DNA of 10,628 nucleotides. Origin: Burkholderiaceae bacterium. GTDB taxonomy: Bacteria; Pseudomonadota; Gammaproteobacteria; Burkholderiales; Burkholderiaceae_E. The translations under genes and the position numbers were made by a program. Where the stretch lies: the NCBI GenBank assembly GCA_023258775.1, contig JALQWJ010000034.1, positions 1-10,628 on the forward strand, in the 5' to 3' direction. The notes beneath the pieces were generated by a model. The model was not told the origin of the DNA, ran no database searches, and worked only from the letters and a program-made list of their open reading frames with translations. This document shows positions 6,072 through 10,628 of this stretch, in pieces; position 1 is the first letter of the stretch; every line of letters begins with the position of its first letter.

Positions 6072-7004
6072 TTACCCCAATGCAGCTTGTAGCTCAGGCA
6101 CAGCCTGAAACAAATCGGCGACTAATCCGTAATCGGCCACGCCGAATATTGGCGCCTCAGCATCTTTATTGATGGCAACGATCACCTTAGAGTCCTTCAT
6201 CCCGGCTAAATGCTGGATCGCGCCAGAAATACCGATCGCAACATAAAGTTGAGGCGCAACAATCTTTCCAGTCTGACCAACCTGCCAGTCATTAGGCGCA
6301 TAGCCGGCATCGACCGCAGCCCTCGATGCACCCATCGCAGCACCAAGCCTATCCGCAATCGGTTCTAGAATTTTAAAGTTGTCTGAGGAACCCATACCGC
6401 GACCACCTGACACCACAACCTTTGCTGCCGTTAGCTCGGGACGATCCGATTTGGCTAGTTCCCGCGAGACGAATTGGCTCTTTCCCGTATCTGCTACAGC
6501 GTTGATTGCCTCAATCGGTGCAAGGCCTGCACCCAAGGCGGCCGCGTCAAAGCCGGTGGTACGTACGGTGATGACTTTGCTTGCATCAAGCGATTGCACC
6601 GTGGCAATGGCATTGCCAGCATAAATCGGTCGGGTGAAACTATCTGGGGCATTGACAGCGATGATGTCACTCAACTGAGCCACATCCAGGCGCGCCGCTA
6701 TGCGTGGCGCGAGATTTTTACCGAAGGCGGTTGCAGGTGCGAGGATGTGGCTGTAGGCCGATGCCAGGGCGAGCACTTGCTCGGCAACATTTTCAGCGGT
6801 CTGTGCTTCAAAATGAGGAGCATCTGCATGAAGCACTTTGGCAATACCTGAAATACCCGCTGCAGCTTGTGCAACCGACGCACAGCCTGAGCCAGCAACG
6901 AGAACGTGAACCTCTGGCGCGGTTTGCAGTGCCGCGGTGACTGTGTTGAGCGTGCTCGGCTTAAGTTGGCCGTTTTCGTGTTCGGCAATCACTAGTGCAG
7001 TCAT
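6072..7004 (-). CDS. etfA: Electron transfer flavoprotein, alpha subunit
   Basis: EtfA binds the FAD of the soluble EtfAB heterodimer that carries electrons from acyl-CoA dehydrogenases to ETF:quinone oxidoreductase. The 310 residues are of normal length. An N-terminal nucleotide-binding fold is followed by the C-terminal FAD domain, with SGGRGMG at 199-205, [20 protein letters not shown] at 242-261, and the signature [20 protein letters not shown] at 273-292. The ATG at 7002-7004 is one base after the etfB stop, and AAGGTGA about six bases upstream inside etfB is a clear ribosome binding site, so the two subunits should be made together. Confidence 0.98.
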   Translation of the reverse strand: MTALVIAEHENGQLKPSTLNTVTAALQTAPEVHVLVAGSGCASVAQAAAGISGIAKVLHADAPHFEAQTAENVAEQVLALASAYSHILAPATAFGKNLAPRIAARLDVAQLSDIIAVNAPDSFTRPIYAGNAIATVQSLDASKVITVRTTGFDAAALGAGLAPIEAINAVADTGKSQFVSRELAKSDRPELTAAKVVVSGGRGMGSSDNFKILEPIADRLGAAMGASRAAVDAGYAPNDWQVGQTGKIVAPQLYVAIGISGAIQHLAGMKDSKVIVAINKDAEAPIFGVADYGLVADLFQAVPELQAALG

Positions 7005-7005
7005 G

Positions 7006-7755
7006 TCAAATCACCTTTGCTTCATTTTTCAGTTTATCGACCAAGGTCGCAACGTCGGGCACCTTAATGCCCGCTGAGCGCCCTGGAGGATCGGTCACTT
7101 TGAGCGTCTTGAGGCGGGGCGTCACGTCAACACCCAAGTCAGCCGGCGTCAGGTGATCGAGTTGCTTTTTCTTGGCCTTCATGATGTTTGGCAAGGTCAC
7201 ATAGCGCGGCTCATTAAGACGCAAGTCAGTGGTAATAACCGCTGGCAGGGGCATGCTGAGGGTTTCAAGACCGCCATCGACTTCCCGGGTTACGTGCAAA
7301 CTGCCACCCTGCAGATCAACCTTTGACGCAAAGGTTGCCTGTGGATAATTTGCGAGCGCTGCGAGCATTTGCCCTGTCTGGTTCGCGTCATCGTCAATGG
7401 CTTGCTTGCCAAGAATCATCAATCCGGGTTGCTCTCGATCTACCACGGCCTTGAGCAACTTAGCGACCGCCAGGGGCTGTAACTCAACATCGGTCTCGAT
7501 CAAAATAGCACGATCAGCGCCTATCGCCATGGCTGTGCGCAATGTTTCCTGGCAGGAAGTCGTTCCAGCTGACACCGCAATAATCTCGGTCACCTGCCCC
7601 TTTTCTTTCAATCTGACAGCTTCTTCGACTGCAATCTCATCAAAGGGATTCATCGACATTTTGACGTTGGCAATATCGACACCCGTTTGATCGCTTTTCA
7701 CACGGACTTTGACGTTGTAGTCAACAACCCGCTTCACCGGCACTAATACCTTCAT
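7006..7755 (-). CDS. etfB: Electron transfer flavoprotein, beta subunit
   Basis: EtfB is the AMP-binding partner of EtfA and carries the loop that docks on acyl-CoA dehydrogenases. The 249 residues have the usual length. They begin [20 protein letters not shown]. The AMP site is [15 protein letters not shown] at 115-129, and the beta-subunit signature runs from [20 protein letters not shown] (155-174) to [18 protein letters not shown] (180-197), the latter including the partner-recognition loop. GGAGG at plus 7765-7769 lies nine bases before the ATG. A TAGAAT element (plus 7784-7789) in the 45-base gap to the crotonase gene could be a -10 box for a separate etfB promoter, but I see no matching -35 box. 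Confidence 0.98.
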   Translation of the reverse strand: MKVLVPVKRVVDYNVKVRVKSDQTGVDIANVKMSMNPFDEIAVEEAVRLKEKGQVTEIIAVSAGTTSCQETLRTAMAIGADRAILIETDVELQPLAVAKLLKAVVDREQPGLMILGKQAIDDDANQTGQMLAALANYPQATFASKVDLQGGSLHVTREVDGGLETLSMPLPAVITTDLRLNEPRYVTLPNIMKAKKKQLDHLTPADLGVDVTPRLKTLKVTDPPGRSAGIKVPDVATLVDKLKNEAKVI

Positions 7756-7800
7756 GCGCTACATCCTCCGATTTAATTGTTCGATTCTACTGGAGCCCGC

Positions 7801-8649
7801 TTATGCTTCATGATTGTCGTTCACAGCCCACGTCGGCGAGCGCTTTTCAACAAATGCACTCACGCCCTCTCTGGTTTGCGCATCCATCATGTTGCAGGCC
7901 ATGGTCTGCCCGGCGAGCTGGTAGGCAGCGGCGATTCCCATTTCAAGCTGTCTGTAAAACAATTGCTTACCTGCGCTTATCGCAACTTGAGGTTTGTCAA
8001 TAATGCGCTTGCAAAGCTGTGTAACGGCGGCGTCGAGATGTTCTGTATCAACCACTTGATTGACGAGTCCTCGGTCCTTTGCTTCCTTCGCATCGATGAA
8101 TTCGCCAGTGACCAGCATTTCAAATGCTTGCTTTCGCGACAAATTCCGCGTCAGAGGCACCGAAGGCGTTGAGCAAAAAAGACCCAAATTAACGCCTGAT
8201 ACGGCAAACTTTGCTTCACTCGATGCGATCGCCAGGTCGCACATTGCGACAAGCTGGCACCCAGCAGCTGTTGCAAGACCATGCACCTTCGCGATCACCG
8301 GCTGGGGCATTCGCTGGATACTCATCATCATTCGCGTGCAAGCAGCAAAAAGGCTCTGAAATTCGCGCTGATCTTCCATCTCAAGCATCTCGCGCAAATC
8401 GTGTCCTGCACAAAAGGCTTTGCCCTCTCCAGCGATAACAACAACCCGAATGCTGTCGTCGTTTGCGATGGCTTGTAGTTGCGCCGAGAGCGCGTCGAGT
8501 AATTGTCTAGACAGTGCATTGAATTGCTTGGGCCGGGCCATGGTGATCGTCGCAACGGCATGCTGACAAGCAAGGCTAAGGACATGGTCCTCCTCTCGAG
8601 CTGTGGCAGCACTCGCCCCGACGGCTGAAGCATCATTTCTACTTGTCAT
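7801..8649 (-). CDS. Enoyl-CoA hydratase/isomerase (crotonase) family protein, ECHDC3-like, without the catalytic Glu pair
   Basis: This is a crotonase-fold protein of 282 residues, starting at ATG 8647-8649. The acyl-CoA/oxyanion segments are present (AFCAGHDLREM at 78-88; HGLATAAGCQLVAMCD at 123-138). However, the positions of the two hydratase glutamates are changed. The usual GGGCE motif reads AAGCQ (Gln132), and the usual PEI motif reads SGV (Gly152). The segment GVNLGLFCSTPSVPL at 152-166 closely resembles ECHDC3-type proteins, which share these replacements. It is therefore doubtful that it hydrates enoyl-CoA; thioester hydrolysis, isomerisation or another acyl-CoA reaction is possible. 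It is the first gene of the minus-strand cluster with etfB, etfA and the acyl-CoA dehydrogenase. The frame continues upstream far into mltB on the opposite strand, but similarity stops near this ATG. Confidence 0.92.
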   Translation of the reverse strand: MTSRNDASAVGASAATAREEDHVLSLACQHAVATITMARPKQFNALSRQLLDALSAQLQAIANDDSIRVVVIAGEGKAFCAGHDLREMLEMEDQREFQSLFAACTRMMMSIQRMPQPVIAKVHGLATAAGCQLVAMCDLAIASSEAKFAVSGVNLGLFCSTPSVPLTRNLSRKQAFEMLVTGEFIDAKEAKDRGLVNQVVDTEHLDAAVTQLCKRIIDKPQVAISAGKQLFYRQLEMGIAAAYQLAGQTMACNMMDAQTREGVSAFVEKRSPTWAVNDNHEA

Positions 8650-8665
8650 GTCAACGCCCCGCAAT

Positions 8666-8694
8666 TTGTTGCATCGTTGTACGAAAGCTATCAT
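8666..8694 (+). promoter_or_regulatory. Possible mltB promoter
   Basis: A -35-like TTGTTG (8666-8671, three of six) and a -10-like TATCAT (8689-8694, five of six) are spaced 17 bases apart. Transcription would start near 8701, about 42 bases before the mltB ATG. A small hairpin, AAGGC/GCCTT with a six-base loop (8702-8717), would lie at the extreme 5' end of the mRNA. Confidence 0.4.
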
Positions 8695-8703
8695 CGTTCT
8701 CAA
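8676..8703 (-). promoter_or_regulatory. Possible promoter of the crotonase-etfBA-dehydrogenase cluster
   Basis: On the minus strand TTGAGA (plus 8698-8703, four of six) and TACAAC (plus 8676-8681, four of six) are spaced 16 bases apart, giving a start about 20 bases before the crotonase ATG. It overlaps the proposed mltB promoter on the other strand, so the two could not be occupied at once. The match is modest. Confidence 0.3.
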
Positions 8704-8742
8704 GGCAATAAAGCCTTTTGGACGACGATTTGAGCCGAGACG

Positions 8743-10029
8743 ATGACAAAGGCGGTTTTTAAACTTGCGCTGATTGCGAACCTGCTTGTCGCTCTGGGAT
8801 TTGGGCCGGGCCTTGCTGCAACGCTCGATGTCGATGACGTACCTGCCCCGGCCTGGTCGCCCGTACCCTTTGCACGTCCTGCTGACTTTGCGGCTTACAT
8901 GGCACAACGCCATGCCTGGCCCAGGGAGAAAATCGACGCACTGCTCGTGGATTACAAAGCCAATGCGCAGGTGATTCGACTCATGGAGCCACCTGCGCAA
9001 AGCTTTAAGCGATCCTGGCAAAGTTATCGTAAGCGTTTTATCGAACCGAAACGTGTGGCAGCCGGGGTGAATTTTTGGCAGGAGAACCAAGATGCACTTG
9101 ATCGCGCCAGCAAACGCTTTGGGGTGCCCGCTTATGTCATCGTTGGCATTATCGGTGTTGAGACGATTTACGGGCGCAACACAGGAAGCTTTCAAGTTCT
9201 CGATGCCCTAGCCACGTTAAGCTTTGACTATCCGCGTCGAGCCGCATATTTTTCGAAGGAACTCGAACACTTCTTGCTCTGGACCGAGGAACAGGGCATC
9301 GACCCCAAGACCATACGCGGTTCATTTGCCGGTGCCATCGGCCTGCCCCAGTTCATGCCCGGAAGCATCCGGCGACATGCAGTCGACTTTGACGGCGATG
9401 GCAGCATCGACCTCGGTGCAAGCAAGGCAGACGCTATAGGCAGCGTGGCGTCTTTCCTGAAGCGACACGGCTGGCAAAGTCAGTCCAAGCAAAAAACTCG
9501 GGTGCACTTGCAACTCAAACCACAACAAGAAGCAAGTGAAGAGGCCCGAAAAAAGATCCTGGAGGCAGGCTGGCAGCCTCGTTTGCAAAAGCGTGACATC
9601 GAAAAAGCAGGCCTGGGGTTTCCCAAGGAGTCAAAGGATAGGTCCGATCCCCAAAAGAAGGAAAAGCCAAAGCAACAAACTAGGGAGAAGTCGGATCAAA
9701 AGGACGCCGCTGGTGCGCATGCCTGGGCGGTATTTGAGCTTCCCAATGCCGATGCACAAAGTACTTGGATTGCGACCGATCACAACTTCTGGGTGATTAC
9801 CCGCTACAACCAGTCACCTTTTTATGCCATGGCTGTTCTTGAGTTGGGCGAGGCAGTCCGCGATGAACGCCGGCGCCAATTAGCAAAGCCCTCAGAGGCT
9901 GCTACAAGCGCTGAGGTCAAGACAAAAAACATCGCTACAAAAACTCAATCTGCAGAATCAAAGGCCGTTGGTCAGGCAATACCAAAAGATACCAAGATTA
10001 AGTCTGCAGACGGGAAGCACGATGACTAA
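8743..10029 (+). CDS. mltB: Periplasmic lytic murein transglycosylase B
   Basis: The enzyme cleaves the MurNAc-GlcNAc bond of peptidoglycan and leaves a 1,6-anhydroMurNAc end. The 428 residues begin with a signal peptide (about 1-26, ending GPGLAA). No lipobox cysteine is present, so the protein is probably soluble in the periplasm rather than a lipoprotein like E. coli MltB. The catalytic Glu140 sits in IIGVETIYGRNTG. SFAGAIGLPQFMPGS (194-208) is the family core motif, and DFDGDGSIDL (215-224) matches the EF-hand-like calcium loop of Slt35. The domain ends with NFWVITRYNQSPFYAMAVLELG (348-369). Two low-complexity parts are unusual: a Lys/Gln/Asp-rich insertion at about 295-325, between GLGFP and AWAVFELP, and a Lys/Ala/Thr-rich tail from about 380. 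The ATG start is favoured by the signal peptide; the ribosome binding site (GAG shortly upstream) is weak. The 3' end overlaps the convergent transporter gene. Confidence 0.96.
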   Translation: MTKAVFKLALIANLLVALGFGPGLAATLDVDDVPAPAWSPVPFARPADFAAYMAQRHAWPREKIDALLVDYKANAQVIRLMEPPAQSFKRSWQSYRKRFIEPKRVAAGVNFWQENQDALDRASKRFGVPAYVIVGIIGVETIYGRNTGSFQVLDALATLSFDYPRRAAYFSKELEHFLLWTEEQGIDPKTIRGSFAGAIGLPQFMPGSIRRHAVDFDGDGSIDLGASKADAIGSVASFLKRHGWQSQSKQKTRVHLQLKPQQEASEEARKKILEAGWQPRLQKRDIEKAGLGFPKESKDRSDPQKKEKPKQQTREKSDQKDAAGAHAWAVFELPNADAQSTWIATDHNFWVITRYNQSPFYAMAVLELGEAVRDERRRQLAKPSEAATSAEVKTKNIATKTQSAESKAVGQAIPKDTKIKSADGKHDD

Positions 10030-10628
10030 GCAGCGCGTTCATAACCCCTGTGGCCACAATCAAACCCATCCCGACCAATGACCAGCGATCAGGGAAGTGA
10101 TCGAAAACCAGCCAACCCATGAGCAAAGCGGTGAGCGCCTGCGCATAACTATAAGGTGCAAGGGTTGACACAGGTGCTGCTGCGTATGCCTTGACCATCA
10201 AATGATGGCCGTAGGCGCCAATCGCCCCCATGGTGAAAAAAGCGAACCAGTCCAGAATGCTCGTTGGCCAGAGCCAATAGCCCGGGGCGATTAAGCTAAA
10301 TAAGAGCGTAGCAACCAGAGCACCGATAAACAAGGTCGGGGTCGCCGGATCGCGGCCCGAGAGCTTGCGGGTGAGAATGGCATAGGCGGCAAAACAAAAT
10401 GCTGTCACTAACGGGAGTAAGGAAGCCCAGGTAAAGGCCGCAAATCCTGGTTTCATAATCAATAACACCCCGGTAAAACTAAAGCCTAGCGCGATCCAGA
10501 CCCGCTTATTGGGTTGCTCTCCGAGCAGGAAAATCGCGAGCCCAGTGACCAGGATGGGGGCAATTTGAGCAATGGTCGATGCCTCCGCAAGAGGCATCAA
10601 ACGGAGTGCCGAAAAAAAACAAAGTGTT
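9998..10628 (-). CDS. EamA-family (DMT superfamily) transporter, N-terminus off the right edge
   Basis: The frame is open to the right edge, and about 210 C-terminal residues are visible. The visible sequence starts inside the first EamA repeat, at the typical ALRLMPLAEASTIAQIAPIL stretch, and continues through LLGE, then a complete second repeat with the QALTALLMGWLVF segment near its end. About seven hydrophobic segments can be counted, fitting the last seven of the usual ten. Roughly a third of the protein, including the natural start, lies outside the window; a TTG at 10598-10600 is internal and should not be taken as the start. Members move metabolites such as amino acids or nucleotides across the inner membrane; the substrate cannot be inferred. 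Its stop lies inside the mltB coding region, so the two genes overlap tail to tail by 32 bases. Confidence 0.93.
   Translation of the reverse strand, partial: TLCFFSALRLMPLAEASTIAQIAPILVTGLAIFLLGEQPNKRVWIALGFSFTGVLLIMKPGFAAFTWASLLPLVTAFCFAAYAILTRKLSGRDPATPTLFIGALVATLLFSLIAPGYWLWPTSILDWFAFFTMGAIGAYGHHLMVKAYAAAPVSTLAPYSYAQALTALLMGWLVFDHFPDRWSLVGMGLIVATGVMNALLSHRASRLQT

Noticed and set aside
8650..9195. Long minus-strand extension of the crotonase reading frame across mltB
   Set aside because: It is antisense to the signal peptide and catalytic domain of a clear MltB protein and adds no recognisable domain; crotonase similarity begins only after ATG 8649.
1..10628. Mobile element, prophage, toxin-antitoxin, defence or secondary-metabolite system
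   Set aside because: No transposase, integrase, terminal repeats, nuclease, restriction-modification or biosynthetic signature genes are present. All gene-sized frames without a housekeeping assignment are shadows.

Overview
The window is ordinary chromosomal DNA of a Gram-negative betaproteobacterium, most likely of the order Burkholderiales. I infer this from the gene set and protein sequences: an rplS / CoA-pyrophosphatase / CobD-CbiB-family string, an ETF pair with a roughly 600-residue acyl-CoA dehydrogenase, and an MltB-type lytic transglycosylase. GC content looks moderate, a little over half by eye. I see no tRNA, rRNA, CRISPR array, insertion sequence, phage gene or recognisable defence or biosynthetic system.

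Layout. Positions 1-1810 (minus strand) read rplS, then a NudL-like Nudix hydrolase, then a CobD/CbiB/AmpE-family membrane protein that runs off the left edge. Positions 1811-2004 are a divergent control region with two good sigma70-type promoters placed back to back, one for rplS leftward and one for rpsP rightward. Positions 2005-4096 (plus strand) hold rpsP, rimM and trmD, for ribosomal protein S16, a 30S maturation factor and tRNA m1G37 methyltransferase. Positions 4188-8649 (minus strand) hold a beta-oxidation type cluster transcribed as crotonase-family protein, etfB, etfA, acyl-CoA dehydrogenase. Positions 8743-10029 (plus strand) encode the MltB-like transglycosylase. Positions 9998-10628 (minus strand) hold the C-terminal two thirds of an EamA-family transporter, cut by the right edge.

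How the genes work together. The rpsP-rimM-trmD group and rplS form the classical ribosome/tRNA-modification operon of proteobacteria. Here rplS has been moved and turned round, so two divergent promoters serve what is usually one transcript. In the second cluster the acyl-CoA dehydrogenase would pass electrons to the EtfAB flavoprotein. etfB, etfA and the dehydrogenase are separated by only 1 and 3 bases, which implies one transcript and coupled translation.

The most unusual material is in and around rimM. The protein has an unusually long basic, proline-rich N-terminus and an acidic hexapeptide repeat inserted in its C-terminal domain, encoded by eight 18-base units. The rimM-trmD spacer carries a second, unrelated array that also has an 18-base period. 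MltB carries lysine-rich low-complexity insertions too. I found no convincing new multi-gene system.
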